Below, piece by piece: positions 21,441-33,911 of a DNA stretch of 64,000 bases. The notes beneath the pieces were generated by a model. The model had not been told where the DNA came from. It did not search any database and worked only from the letters and a program-made list of their open reading frames with translations. Every line of letters starts with the position of its first letter. Position 1 is the stretch's first letter. The stretch lies in NCBI GenBank assembly GCA_013396755.1, contig VWZF01004021.1, positions 1,887,900-1,951,899 on the forward strand, given 5' to 3'. The translations under genes and the position numbers were made by a program. This DNA comes from Sclerurus mexicanus (Eukaryota; Chordata; Aves; Passeriformes; Furnariidae).

Positions 21441-21446
21441 AATAAA
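21441..21446 (+). terminator. TGFBI: Distal polyadenylation signal AATAAA
   Basis: A canonical AATAAA about 665 bases after the stop codon, followed 50-100 bases later by a GT- and T-rich stretch (GGTTGTTTTTTTGCTTGG type). This is a good downstream element and is likely the main 3' end. Confidence 0.65.
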
Positions 21447-21470
21447 AAAATTAAAAATAATATCAAAAAT

Positions 21471-24400
21471 ACAAACATGACACGTGATGACAATGCTTGG
21501 TTGTTTTTTTGCTTGGTTTGAGTTGCTTTTTTGGCACTGTTTGACCACCTGAGCCCCGGGAAGGAGGGGAAGTCAGCGTTCACAGGTCTAATAGTTACTC
21601 AAGTGGAATGGCAGAGCGTTTCTCCTCTCTGGTCCTGGCCTGGCATCATTTTTTGATGGTGTTCTCACAAGCAGCCGCTGTCACACAATTCAAGCAGCCA
21701 CCCTCCCACTGCACGTCCCTCCTGATGGATCCTCAGCCCCCTTCCCTGGCAGCTGGAGCTCAGATCTTCATTCCGTGGTGCCAACAGCACTTATTCACCC
21801 ATCGGGTCTTTGTATTCACTCCCAATTAGTTATTGCCTTGGTGAACCCCGGGATTAAGGGGCAAAAAAAGAGAAAAGGTATCAAGTGCAGAATACAAAAA
21901 ACCCAGATTGTTTTGGCTGAGAGACACCCTGATGGTTTTGCTTCTATTAAAAGCCCAAATTGAAATCCCACACGCTCAGACCCATCTGCATAACTCAAAC
22001 GTGTGAACAATAACCGAGCTCTTCTTTTATCAGCCTCCCATCTCATTGTTTTAATTATGTTTTTGGCATGATGTTGTCCTGGTAGCTGAGGCTGGGGAGA
22101 TGATGGGGGACCCTTGGAGCCACCTCTTCCCAGCAGCCCAAGGCAGAGCAGTCCTGTCAGGGGCCTGGCTCCTGGGGGAGGCTCAGCTTTTTGTCATTAG
22201 GGTAATTAATTACCATTCCTTCAGGAGCCTGAGGGAGGGAAAGCCACCTCAGCTCCTGCTCTGGCACAGCACGTACAATTTTAAGTTTGTTTTTTTTTTA
22301 TTTTGTTTTGCTTTTATTTTTCCCCCCCTCCTTGAAGTTTGATAATTAAGGGATGTAAAGTCCTTTACGCCTTAGGAAGGTGGAAGATAGCTCTGCTCCT
22401 CATCTAGGTGAGTGCTCCTTGCTTATATCTTTCTTGGTGATTGGCCTGGTGACAAATTACTTGTTTCATGGCAAAATGAGACCCCTCAAGTCGATGTGAG
22501 TGGGGGAAACTTTGCTTAGATGAGCTTAATAATTGTGAGAAGTCCCACCTGCTGAGACAGAAGTTTTCATCTCCTGGAAACAGAGCCCTGGCTTCCCACC
22601 CCATGGTTTCTGGACTGGCATTAGAACTGGTGGTGATGTGGTGACGATCTCCTTTGTGCTTTGCGTGTGGCCTGGCTTTGCAAGGCTTGCTTTGAGGGGG
22701 TCACCAGGTTTAGGAGTCCCTGTGGAGTTCCCAGTAGATAGAGGAGTGTTATCCTTTCAAACCCATTCCCTTTTTGCTCGCTCTCGTCGTTTTCTGGCTG
22801 GTTCTATGGCAGTGCTCCCTCCCTCACTCCTCCTTCTGCCTGCTCCATCCTCGGAGCTGCTTTGGGGTGCCAGGGTGCTGTGGGTGCGGGGCTGCTGGCC
22901 CTGGGGTGTTGACTCTGTAATTTCTCTGGAATCCCACATCCTGGGAAACCATCCCAGGGTGCTTTCCCTCAGGCTCCCTGCTTGGAAGTCCCCCAGGTTT
23001 TTGGTGTTTGCAGATGATAGTTCGTGTTGGTGGGAACTCTTGAGAGCACATCGTTCCCTCCCCTTCTCTGCTCCGCGTTGGTTTCTCACCCCTCTGTGTT
23101 CAGGGAGAGATGCCCACATGGGTTAGATCAAGGGCAGTGGTTGAGCTGCTTCAGTTGGTCAGCAGGGACAGCATCCCCCACTTTGACTCGGTGACACTTT
23201 GGGGATGTTTTTCCCCATGGATGTTCATCCGTGATCCTTACCCTGTGAAGTGAGGGTGGGTGCTGGCAGTCCTTCCATCTAGGGGAGTGAGATGTTAATG
23301 CTTCAGCCTTCAAGGGGTGCACAGAGATGGACCAAGAAGAGAGGAGCTGAAAGATGAGGAAATGAGGAGTGCTGAGATGATGGGAACAAAAACTTATTTG
23401 CCCTTTTCTAAAGAAATATTGTTAATTTTTTTTTTTTAATGCAATAAAAGGTGGAAGTGAAAGGAAGAAGGAAGTTGCTGGTGCTGAGGCAAAACATAAT
23501 TCCCCTGGGGAAGTGCTGGCTGAAGGGCAGAGAGCTCCCATGAGCCCAGCTGGATGTGGGAGCCTGAGGGATGTGCCAGCCGAGGGCTGTGGTGGGATGG
23601 AGGAATGGGAGCTCCCCTGTGTCCCCAGAATGGGAGCTCCCCTGTGTCCCCAGCCCACCCCACAGCTGGAGGAGCCTTCAGACAGCGACACGCAGGGAAG
23701 GGAAGAAGCAAAACCTGGCTTAGGAACAGCCGAGTGACGGTCTGGGCAGCTGCAGAGCCCCTGGGGCAGCCTTGGGGTGAGCAGCATTTGGGATGAGCCT
23801 TCTGGTGGCCCAGAGCACTGGGGTGCTCAGCACTCAGCCCTGTTGCACCAGGTGGGGTTTGGGTTCTCGAGTTGTCAGAGTATTTCCACCCAAAACCCAG
23901 CGTGTGGGTGCACGTTACCGTGAGCTGGAAGCAGGACTGAGGCAAAAAGAGCTAAACTGAGAGCAGACAAGAGCCTTGTGCAGAAAAGTCTTGTTTTTTC
24001 CCTCCTTTGGAGTCAAGAGTGTTTTTCTTTTGAAGATTTGCGGGGATGTGCAGCTGCCCTTGTTTACTTTTTTAGAATAATGATTCCTTCACTCGCAGTG
24101 GCTCCAGTTCAGCAAAATAATTAAATGTATGCAGAAATCCATTTAGGAAAAATACAGCTTTTAAGGGTGTGCTCTAAGTCCTGAAATGATGCCATCATGG
24201 CTGGGCTGATGCCTCTGGGTCACTCCTGTGCTGGGGGAGCCCCGGTGTTCATGGGGTTGGAGCAGCGAACAGAAAGTGGTGCCTCTGAAGGGCTGGAAAA
24301 ACAGATGTTGAATGTGAAATGCTGTGTTTCAGGAAGCTTCATGTGGTGGTTTTGCTCCTTTGCATCTTGAGACATGAACCAGAGGTGCTTTTCTTCTAGA

Positions 24401-25919
24401 AAACTCTTTTACTTTCTGGTGGCCTTCTGCAGAGATACTTACAGGGGGAAACGCAGCGCTGAGCTTTGTCCCAGGAGAGATCTCACATGCCACGGAAAAC
24501 ACATGCTCTTCCAGTGCCACGGGAATCTTGGAGCAATGTTTGTTTGGCTTATGAGAGAGGTTTGGAGTTGCCCTGCCCCGAGTGCTGGGGTGTGGGGGGA
24601 GTCAGGCTGGGAGGTGAGTGATGGCAGCTCCCTGTGCCTCGCCATGGGAGGGCTGCAAAGGCGAACCCTTGGCGTGTGTCAAAGGCCAGGCAGAGGCTCA
24701 AGAGAAGCCAAGGCATCGCAGCCAGATGTGCTGCAGGAGGATGACCCCCTGGAAGGGGTCACCTGGACAGAGGGGTGAAGCCACCCACGTGCCATCGGTG
24801 GAAAACTGGACTTGCTCCCTGCTTCTCTGCTGCAGGCAAATTCTTGTTTCTTCCCGTGATTTATTGGCAAGTGGTTGCACTGTTAGCTGGGCTCCCAGGA
24901 GGAGCAAGAAGGAAAACTACAGGTAGTGTTAGTGCTGGTGAAAAATAGCCTTGAAGGAGCAGTTGGGGTCAGAGGAATTCAGCTGTAGAATTCTGTAAGG
25001 CAAAATAACTCTCCTAAGGATTTGTTTTCCCCTCCTGGAAAGGAAGGTGGCAGGAAGGGCTGGTTTGTTGGATGCTGCCATTGATGGTATACTGAAAAAT
25101 TCTTTAGAGAATTGCCATGCCCTGGCCCAGGCACATCTGTCCCGCTGCACGTAGCCTTGACTTTTCTGCAGGTTTTCCAAGAATTTGGCTGTTTCTTCAG
25201 CTTTTGACTTGCCTTCTGTCTCTGTTCAGTCTTTCCAGTGGGGCATCATCCGACTTCTGAACTTACACCTTCATTTATTTCACGTGCAAGCCCTATTAGC
25301 TGGCAAATGCAAAATTCATTATATTTTAATTGTTACTTCTAGGAGAAGAATCAACATCTGCTTGGAAAATAACTGTGCAGAAGCTGGAGACCTTCTCAGG
25401 GCTTTTGTTGCATTTCTGGTTTTGCAGAGGCAGGAGGGTGAATTCATGGATTTCAGGATTTCCACCAGTGCTGCTGGGTGGCTTTTCTAGCTCTCTGCCT
25501 TTCTTTCAAAGTTTGCGACTGGGATAAATGACATTTCTGAGCGACTCCAAGGTGGAAATCCACAATGATCCCCAAGTATTACAACACCATCTTTGCACAT
25601 GCAGCAGTTGGGGAGTTGCCAACCTCCATGAAGGAAGAGCCAAAGGATTGCTCTGAAGAAAGGTGAAGCATCATGATGACAGTCATGATTTTATAGTTAA
25701 GGCTGTTCTCACAGCAGCCATCTGAAGGCACATCCATTTGCTACAAACTGTAGGCATCCTAAGCCCTGTATTTAGCACTGTGTGTGTTCTCCTGCCAGTG
25801 AGGTCAGTGGTGTTCGTGGCTTTGGACACCACACAGCCTCATGTGGTGATGTGGCTTCCAGCTTGGAGCTGGCACCTCAGAGTTCAGGCTGTGAGTCTGG
25901 CTGGACCGAGCCTGGCTAT
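21471..25919. other. Intergenic, no gene seen
   Basis: I recognise no coding exon here on either strand. The reading frames longer than 100 codons (for example around 22,640-23,120 and 23,440-23,940) show no domain, no codon conservation and no convincing splice sites. A 25-bp two-copy repeat lies at 23,604. The remainder is unremarkable single-copy-looking DNA. Confidence 0.7.
23604..23653 (+). repeat. 25-bp tandem repeat, two exact copies
   Basis: The unit AATGGGAGCTCCCCTGTGTC plus CCCAG occurs twice without mismatch, at 23604-23628 and 23629-23653. Confidence 0.95.
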
Positions 25920-26020
25920 GTCTGGTCCTGTACAACAGATCCTCACCCTTCTTACCGCCCAAAGTCCTCGACAGAAATATTTGCAGACTCATCCCTGACA
26001 ACGCTACATCCATCCTGGGC

Positions 26021-26113
26021 TAGAGGAAGGTGTCCCTGCCCATGGCAGGAGGGTGGATCTATATGATCTTTAAGGTCCCTTCCAACCCAAACCATTCTGT
26101 GATTCTATGATTC
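26021..26113 (+). mobile_element. CR1 LINE 3' end (in duplication copy 1)
   Basis: The sequence reads GAGGAAGGTGTCCCTGCCCA through GGTCCCTTCCAACCCAAACC and ends TTCTGTGATTCTATGATTC, the typical avian CR1 3' terminus on the plus strand. Confidence 0.9.
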
Positions 26114-27146
26114 CTACACTTGAGCTGAAGGGTCCTGATTTTGCAATCTCTGCTCACAGGACTGGCAGTGCCACACCCTGTCATCACCCCACTGGCACCA
26201 GCGATTGATTAAACCAACAAAAGTGGCTGGTTCCTTTCCTTAGCTCGTAACCAAAGAGCAGGAAAAAGTGGAATAAACAAAGCCAAGCTGCAGAACAGCC
26301 ACATTAAGCAAAGGGAACTGAGGAGCATCAGCAGAAAGTGCTCCAGGACAGCACCATCTGCAAGCACTTGAGGTTCAGGAAATGCTGCTCTTTAAGAAGC
26401 TCGTGGTGCTGTTGCGTAGGGCCGGAAACAGGCTGGGGGTGAGGCAATTATGCCTTTTATTTGCTCAGCACATTTTGCCTCTTTTTACGTAAAACCAGCA
26501 AATGAGGAACTTAAAGTCACTTCTCCCATTAAAGTTTTTGGCTGCAGAATTTTTCCGTGGGCTTTCTCCTTCTGGGCTGCTCCTACCTTAAATTCGTGCT
26601 GGTGTTAACCATGAAATGCAGGGAAATGGTAATAAAAGGGCCTGTGCTCCAAACTTTTCTGAAATGCCTGGGAAGCTGCAGAGACTTTGAGCTGAGGACC
26701 CAAAAGATGGGACACTGAGCTGGGTCAGCACTGAACGGTGAGCCACAGTAGGATGGCTCAGCCACGGTCCTGTGCTATGCCTAAAGAGCTCCTGGTGCAG
26801 ATTTGGGAGATGCCCTCTTGACAAACAAGTGTGCACACAGGGCAGGAATGATGCTCATTCACACCTTACTGCCTGGGCTTGGGCTTGAGAAACTCTGCTT
26901 GCCATGAGGTCCTGGCTGCCCCCAGCTATGGCACTGGTGTCACTGGGGCACAGGGGAGAGGCTCTGGGGCTGCCCTGGCTTTTCACAGTGCAGGTGTAGA
27001 ATGAGGGAGGCAAAACAGGGAGCAGTAACCTGCCTTTGGTTCAGCAGAGGTAAATGCTCCAGAAAGTCATGGCCAGACCTGCTTGGGAAATCAAAGGTTG
27101 GTCTTCAGCCAGCCAGGTGAGGGAGGGGATGGTCCTGCTGTGTGGT

Positions 27147-27543
27147 GGCCTCACCTTGAATATTGTGGCAGTTTTGGGCACCACATTATAAGAAAGACAC
27201 TAAGCTGTTAGGGAGGGTCCAAAGGAGGGCAATGAAGATGGTGAAGGGCCTCAAGCCACGTGAGGACACTGAGGGCACTTGGTGTGTTCAGCTGGAGAAG
27301 AGGAGGCTGAGGGGAGACCTCACTGCAGGGACAGCTCCCTCAGGAGGGGCAGGCACTGCTCTCTGCTCTGTGTGACAGGGACAGCACCCAGGGCATGGCT
27401 GGAGCTGTGTCAGGGCAGGGTCAGGTGGGATCTCAGGGAAAGGTTCTTCCCCCAGAGGGTGGTGGGCACTGCCCAGGCTCCCCAGAGCAGTGGGCACGGC
27501 CCCAAGGCTGCCAGAGCTCCAGGAGGGTTTGGACAACGCTCTG
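27147..27543 (+). mobile_element. CR1 LINE fragment, cut at the N (copy 1)
   Basis: The sequence starts at CTCACCTTGAATATTGTGGC and passes through AGTTTTGGGCACCA and GGAGAAGAGGAGGCTGAGGG, the C-terminal reverse-transcriptase and 3' region of CR1 in plus orientation. It stops abruptly at TTTGGACAACGCTCTG before the expected 3' tail. The partial frame is broken and not functional. Confidence 0.9.
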
Positions 27544-27544
27544 N
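27544..27544. other. Single ambiguous base (N) at duplication junction
   Basis: The only N in the window. It lies exactly between the two copies of the 1.6-kb duplication, as expected for a contig join or failed gap closure. Confidence 0.98.
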
Positions 27545-29168
27545 GTCTGGTCCTGTACAACAGATCCTCACCCTTCTTACCGCCCAAAGTCCTCGACAGA
27601 AATATTTGCAGACTCATCCCTGACAACGCTACATCCATCCTGGGCTAGAGGAAGGTGTCCCTGCCCATGGCAGGAGGGTGGATCTATATGATCTTTAAGG
27701 TCCCTTCCAACCCAAACCATTCTGTGATTCTATGATTCCTACACTTGAGCTGAAGGGTCCTGATTTTGCAATCTCTGCTCACAGGACTGGCAGTGCCACA
27801 CCCTGTCATCACCCCACTGGCACCAGCGAGTGATTAAACCAACAAAAGTGGCTGGTTCCTTTCCTTAGCTCGTAACCAAAGAGCAGGAAAAAGTGGAATA
27901 AACAAAGCCAAGCTGCAGAACAGCCACATTAAGCAAAGGGAACTGAGGAGCATCAGCAGAAAGTGCTCCAGGACAGCACCATCTGCAAGCACTTGAGGTT
28001 CAGGAAATGCTGCTCTTTAAGAAGCTCGTGGTGCTGTTGCGTAGGGCCGGAAACAGGCTGGGGGTGAGGCAATTATGCCTTTTATTTGCTCAGCACATTT
28101 TGCCTCTTTTTACGTAAAACCAGCAAATGAGGAACTTAAAGTCACTTCTCCCATTAAAGTTTTTGGCTGCAGAATTTTTCCGTGGGCTTTCTCCTTCTGG
28201 GCTGCTCCTACCTTAAATTCGTGCTGGTGTTAACCATGAAATGCAGGGAAATGGTAATAAAAGGGCCTGTGCTCCAAACTTTTCTGAAATGCCTGGGAAG
28301 CTGCAGAGACTTTGAGCTGAGGACCCAAAAGATGGGACACTGAGCTGGGTCAGCACTGAACGGTGAGCCACAGTAGGATGGCTCAGCCACGGTCCTGTGC
28401 TATGCCTAAAGAGCTCCTGGTGCAGATTTGGGAGATGCCCTCTTGACAAACAAGTGTGCACACAGGGCAGGAATGATGCTCATTCACACCTTACTGACTG
28501 GGCTTGGGCTTGAGAAACTCTGCTTGCCATGAGGTCCTGGCTGCCCCCAGCTATGGCACTGGTGTCACTGGGGCACAGGGGAGAGGCTCTGGGGCTGCCC
28601 TGGCTTTTCACAGTGCAGGTGTAGAATGAGGGAGGCAAAACAGGGAGCAGTAACCTGCCTTTGGTTCAGCAGAGGTAAATGCTCCAGAAAGTCATGGCCA
28701 GACCTGCTTGGGAAATCAAAGGTTGGTCTTCAGCCAGCCAGGTGAGGGAGGGGATGGTCCTGCTGTGTGGTGGCCTCACCTTGAATATTGTGGCAGTTTT
28801 GGGCACCACAGTATAAGAAAGACACTAAGCTGTTAGGGAGGGTCCAAAGGAGGGCAATGAAGATGGTGAAGGGCCTCAAGCCACGTGAGGACACTGAGGG
28901 CACTTGGTGTGTTCAGCTGGAGAAGAGGAGGCTGAGGGGAGACCTCACTGCAGGGACAGCTCCCTCAGGAGGGGCAGGCACTGCTCTCTGCTCTGTGTGA
29001 CAGGGACAGCACCCAGGGCATGGCTGGAGCTGTGTCAGGGCAGGGTCAGGTGGGATCTCAGGGAAAGGTTCTTCCCCCAGAGGGTGGTGGGCACTGCCCA
29101 GGCTCCCCAGGGCAGTGGGCACGGCCCCAAGGCTGCCAGAGCTCCAGGAGGGTTGGGATGATGCTCTG
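27545..29168 (+). repeat. 1.6-kb direct duplication, copy 2
   Basis: The second copy of 25920-27543. Unlike copy 1, its terminal CR1 continues past the repeat to a complete 3' end near 29,260, so copy 2 is the one joined to normal downstream sequence. Confidence 0.92.
27646..27738 (+). mobile_element. CR1 LINE 3' end (in duplication copy 2)
   Basis: Second copy of the CR1 3' end at 26021-26113, offset by 1,625 bases. Confidence 0.9.
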
Positions 29169-29260
29169 GGGCACAGGGGGTGACTCTTGGGGATGGTCCT
29201 GTGCAGGGCTGAGGGTCAGACTCCATCCTCATGGATCATTCCAACTCGGCATATTCTGTG
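28772..29260 (+). mobile_element. CR1 LINE fragment with complete 3' end (copy 2)
   Basis: The same CR1 as at 27147. Here it continues through GGGGCACAGGGGGTGACTCT and CAACTCGGCATATTCTGTGG to the normal 3' end. It is 5'-truncated and not coding. Confidence 0.9.
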
Positions 29261-32200
29261 GTCTGGGCTCTTCTGTTTGCTCAGACTTGCTTATCTTTAG
29301 GTCCTATTGATGAAAACTGGGGGGAACTGAGCCCGGGTGTCCCCAGGGAGAGGATGACATGCCGGGATGTGTGGGCAGGGAGGGATGCTAAGCTCGGAGA
29401 AGCACTTTTGCTCTGCACAACCTGGGAACGCTCGGGGTAGGTGGTCCTGCGCCTGCTCACCAAATGTTCCTCCCCAGCTACTATATTTGGATACCACAAG
29501 CAAGTGATTTCACTTTCCTGTTTAAACAGACCCCCTAAAGTCAGGCTGCTGGCTGCTAAGCCTGGCCTTGCAGCACACCCAGCTCGCCCAGCAGCAGCCC
29601 CTCTCCTGCCGGGGGTCACCTGGGGCAGCACGGACTGTGCCTGGCAGTGAGGGACCGCAGAGCCCCGGGGCTTAATTGCAACCAGATTCCCTTCGAAATG
29701 TCTGCTGAAATATTTATAAATAAAGCCAGCAGCTGCTAATGCCAAACAGGAAATTTTAAGCTGAACAAACTTTTCCACGTTTCTAAGTGGGGAAAGTAAA
29801 CTGTAGCTAAGATCAGTATGTAAAAAAAAAAAAAATAAATAAAAATATAAAGTCTAAATAGCAACAGGCTTCCACTGTTCCATATCCTGAGGGAAGTTCA
29901 TGGTTTCTTGAAGTCTTGGTTCTTTCAGCCAGGCCATTTTCTGTCTGCACAATGATATAGGAGGTGGCTTTAAAGAAGAAAATTGGGTTATACCTCAACA
30001 CAGGCACGGTAAATGTGATTTCAAGGGGGGAAAAAATTAAAAATACACAACTTGAATGGAAAGCAGCGAGCCAGGGACGAGGCTGGTGGGAGCCGTGGCC
30101 ACCCGAGGGAATGGAGTCCTGTTTGGTCTTGCACTTCATGTTTTGGGCTTTTTTCCACCCTTCTCAAGTTCTTTGCTAGGATTTTTCTTGTTTCTGCTCA
30201 TTCATTACTTGCTGTTGAGAGAGTATTTTGGAGCACTGAAACACAGGAAAAAATATGTAAATCTTTGTGGATTTATCTGTTTAAAACAAGTTCTGCCATT
30301 TATGAATTCATTAAATTCACCTTCAGGCAAGAAGCATTATTAGGCTTAAAAAAACTGATTCATGCCATTTCCTAGGCAATGATAATGAGACAGAGATGGA
30401 ATAAAGCAAGTGTCCTTAACGTGCATATAGAATTTGAAATTGTATCCTTCGGTTCAAACATCTTCAAAACAAAGTGAAATACAGATTGAAAACCTTCATT
30501 TTGAAGAATGAATTATCAAAATAATTCAGTCTTTACCATCCCCACTATTACCTCCATATACAGATATTTTTGAGCTGGCTTTTTCAATTAAATTCTGTTT
30601 ACTGTGGCACCTTAATGGGAAGAGAAGAGCTTTCTGATGCTGACAATTTGTTTGTTTGTTTTTAACTTCTGGCTGTCGATAGCAAATCCTTATCCCCTTC
30701 CTCTGTGGGAGTTAATTTCCTTTGACACAGGTCAATGGTGCGTGGTGAGCTTGGCTATGGAGTGCATAAGCTGAATTACACTGCAATGTCTGAGTGGATT
30801 TTGGTGAGCAGAATCCATTTTATGAGGCAAAAAGATTGTAGAAGGAAATGAAGTTTTAAGGATTCTCGTAAACTTTAGGGACTAATAGCAGTAAGATCTC
30901 AGGGAGGCTTTATTGCAGTATAAAGTGTGGGGTTCAGCAGAAAATTTATTCATAGCTTTTCTACTTGGATGGTCTCTATCTGCTTTAATTCTGGGTGGGA
31001 AATTAAGCACCCAGGTGGGCAGCCCTGTGAGAACCTGTTTGTTGTGAGGCTGTGATAAAGGAGGATCTCAGCCTGGGATGAAGGGGAGTGTGGTTGGATG
31101 GATGCTCAGAGACATCCCTGGTGCTCAGAGGTCCCTGCCAGCTTCCTTGGCAATGTGGCGTGCCACGCTGCCAACTCACTATCCGGAAATTCATTACATG
31201 ACAAACTGCAGGAGTTTTGTCTCTAAAATCCCACTTTCATTTGTGCTGATCACCTGTGTAGGTTGGTGCTGGACTCTCAGCTTTTAGGTTTGGTCTTTCT
31301 CACTTTGGGCACCCTGGAAGGATGCACATGGAGCCAAAGGAAGGGTTCAGTATCCTCCAGGCTGGTGGCATTGGCAGGAATCCTGCCGGTGCTTTCCCCA
31401 TGCATGAGAGCAAACATCCTTTTGCCATCACTTTTTCATGGTGCCACTGCAGATATTATGTAGAAAGCCAGGCTGAATTTTTCATCAGCTGGAAAGACAC
31501 CATAGCAGCTGAAATCAAAAGTGAGGGCCTTTGGATGGTACCCACAGAAATGTTCTCAGCCCTGAAGGTTTCCAACAAGGCATCTTGCTAGTTGTTTGTC
31601 ACCACGCAATCAGTCTCCAGCTCCCTTGAATACTGCATCTCTCTCGGTGCACAGGTTTCCCAAGGTACAGTCTGTCAGGCTTGAGTGACTTTTCCCTTGG
31701 AAATTGTTCAGAAGTATGTTTGGCCCATTGTGGAAAGTGAGTTGCACCTGCATCAGGGGCTTGACTTCTGCTCACAGATCCTGGCTGAGTATCCACGTGA
31801 TGTACAGATCCCCCAGCAGCTCTGGTAGCTGCAGAACCCTCCTGCCATACCCTTTAAAGCAGCACTGAGTTTTCCTTTCCCTGCTTGACAGGAGGGACCA
31901 GGCTCCCCAGGGCCAGGATAGACATGACAGAGCATGAGTCACAAGTTCTCCATTTCTGGGATCTGGAACAAGTTCGAGTTTGATTTAAACCAGACTCTCA
32001 GTGTGAAAGAAATGTGCCTCTGAGGCTCTGCACATATGTAGGCAGTCAGGGGGCATATCTTTAGTCTCACTCCTAGTTAATGCTTAACTAGAAGTTAGGC
32101 AGGAGTTAACTGGAATTAATAATTAGGACACCCCCAAAAAAACTGGGAGCCCCAAGGGTCACCAAGTGAGGCTTGAGAAAGCTGTTAAGGCATCTCACTG

Positions 32201-33740
32201 CCAGCAGGTAAATCATCTCTGAGCTCTTTGCACCCTGAGATACAGATCTAATCGAGGGAGGCTGGGGTACCCAACTGGCTGCTCTTCCATGTGCACCTTC
32301 CCTCCAGGTATGCCTTTTCCCAATCCTTAGTCATGGCTTTACCCGTGGTTGCTCAAAGCCCCAAAGATGTTGGTCTTGCCTGCTTAAACAAGCAAACACA
32401 GACTTTAGGCTGAGTCTCTGCCTTTGTGCATCAGCACTGTTGGAGCAGCCTCAGCTCCCCCATCTGCCACCCTGAGACTCTTGTTTAGACTCAGCTGTGC
32501 CCGTGGACAGTGTCTCCCTCTGACCACAGGGACTCAGCAACATCCTGAAGGCAGAGATGAAAGGCAAAGCATCTGAGCTGCGGTTGGATGCCACGGCGGT
32601 GACAAGGAGCTCTATTTACAATTCCAGTTTGGAAAGGCCAGCAATTAAATCCATTTTCTGCATAATTGATGAGAAAATTCTGGCTGCCTCCCACTAAGCT
32701 CTGAATAAGAGGGTGGTTTAGAAGGAACTTTACTCTGCCCAGGACGAGGTGCTCTCCAGCTTTAACTTTTTGGTCTCTGCCCATTGGCTTGGATGGGCAT
32801 TGCCTGATTGCTACCCATTTTTTTTGCTTCTAACATAAGTATTAAGGTGTTATTCTGCTATTTTTCTTCCAATCTCCATGGGATTGACAGGGAATGGCAG
32901 GAACAGAGCAATGCCAAGAGTTCCTTTCTCAGGGTTTGGTGGAGAACACCACCCAGGAGTAGATAATCATGTCCTGGAAGGCAGAACTGACTCACTGCAC
33001 ACCACGACAAACACTGAATCATGAACACGTTGGCCTTCACCAGCCACCACCAAACACAAGATTACAGATGGTTCAGAGTGAGAGGTCACCATGACAGCTT
33101 GAACAGCAAGGCATGAAAAAAGGAGCAAGTTACTGATCTCATTAGATCTGCCCACTGCAGACTGGGTTGTTTAAGGTAAAGGCCAGCTGGGATGTCCATC
33201 AGGAGAGAGAGGAGAGCAGCTGGCCAGAGCACTGCGTGCCAGGTCGCTGCTGAGGTGGCATCACTCCACCGTGCCTTGGGCGCTGGAGCTGCAGCACTTG
33301 AGGATCTGGCCTGGAATTTTTATTACATTTAGGAGCAAATTAGATCTGCTTTAGGAATTCTCCAGTGAAATCCTGAGTAATTCTGGGCTTGTTCACTGTA
33401 GGGACTGAGGCACATACACCTTGCTGGGCTGAATTACCCTTCGGTGACCTGGATGTGCCACACATCGATCCAAAAGCAAAAACTCGTATTAGTGCTGCTG
33501 TTCCAAAAGAGCTCCACCCATCAGGGATCTATTCATAGACGTACCCCTGAGTTATCTACTTCCAGCCTGCTCCTTCATGGAAAGATGTCTTTCCCTTCTG
33601 TTTCCCTTGTTATTTTTAACCATGTCCAGAATTTAAATGTGAGATGGTGAGCAGCACCTGCTCACAGCCCTGTTGGTGATGGACCTGGACACCTGCCTGC
33701 CCAGTGCTCCTGGTTTAATCTGCCCTCCTTGTTCCTGGGA
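29261..33740. other. Intergenic, no gene seen
   Basis: No coding exon, RNA gene or clear transposon is recognised. An A-rich run with AATAAATAAA lies at 29,821-29,850. Frames such as 29,281-29,778 on the minus strand look like chance. Confidence 0.65.
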
Positions 33741-33911
33741 TGATCAGGAATAGTTTGGATTGGAATGGACCTTAAAAATCATCTTGTTCTGCCCCTCTGC
33801 CGTGGGCAGGGACACCTTCCACTAGACCAAGTTGTTCACAGCCCTGTCCAACCCAGCCTTGAACATTTCCAGGGATGGGGCAGCCACAATTTCTCTGGGC
33901 AATCTGCTTCT
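33741..33911 (-). mobile_element. CR1 LINE fragment
   Basis: TAGTTTGGATTGGAATGGAC, then GACACCTTCCACTAGACCAA and CAGCCTTGAACATTTCCAGG form the reverse complement of the CR1 3' region, so the element is on the minus strand. It is about 170 bases and diverged. Confidence 0.9.

Larger units (their letters stand above)
20777..21470 (+). other. TGFBI: TGFBI 3'UTR (end inferred)
   Basis: AT- and T-rich sequence follows the stop codon. It contains a TA microsatellite (20911-20936) and a TTTTG pentamer run (20989-21022). Two polyadenylation signals bracket the likely ends, at 21076 and 21441. A GT/T-rich downstream element at about 21,495-21,540 supports the second as the main site. The exact cleavage position cannot be read from sequence alone. 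Confidence 0.7.
25920..27543 (+). repeat. 1.6-kb direct duplication, copy 1
   Basis: This block repeats at a constant offset of 1,625 bases in 27545-29168. I found substitutions at 26205 (T/G), 26872 (C/A), 27186 (T/G) and 27486 (A/G), then four more within the last 15 bases. No indels were noticed. The copy ends directly at an ambiguous base (27544). Contents are a CR1 3' end, single-copy-looking DNA and a longer CR1. It is most likely an assembly artefact or uncollapsed haplotype. Confidence 0.92.

Noticed and set aside
22638..23126. Plus-strand open frame of 162 codons downstream of TGFBI
   Set aside because: Overlaps minus-strand frames of similar length, has no domain and no promoter or poly(A) context.
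27163..29161. Open frames repeated at a 1,625-base offset, suggesting a duplicated gene
   Set aside because: The frames are remnants of CR1 reverse transcriptase and shadows. The repetition comes from the block duplication around the N.
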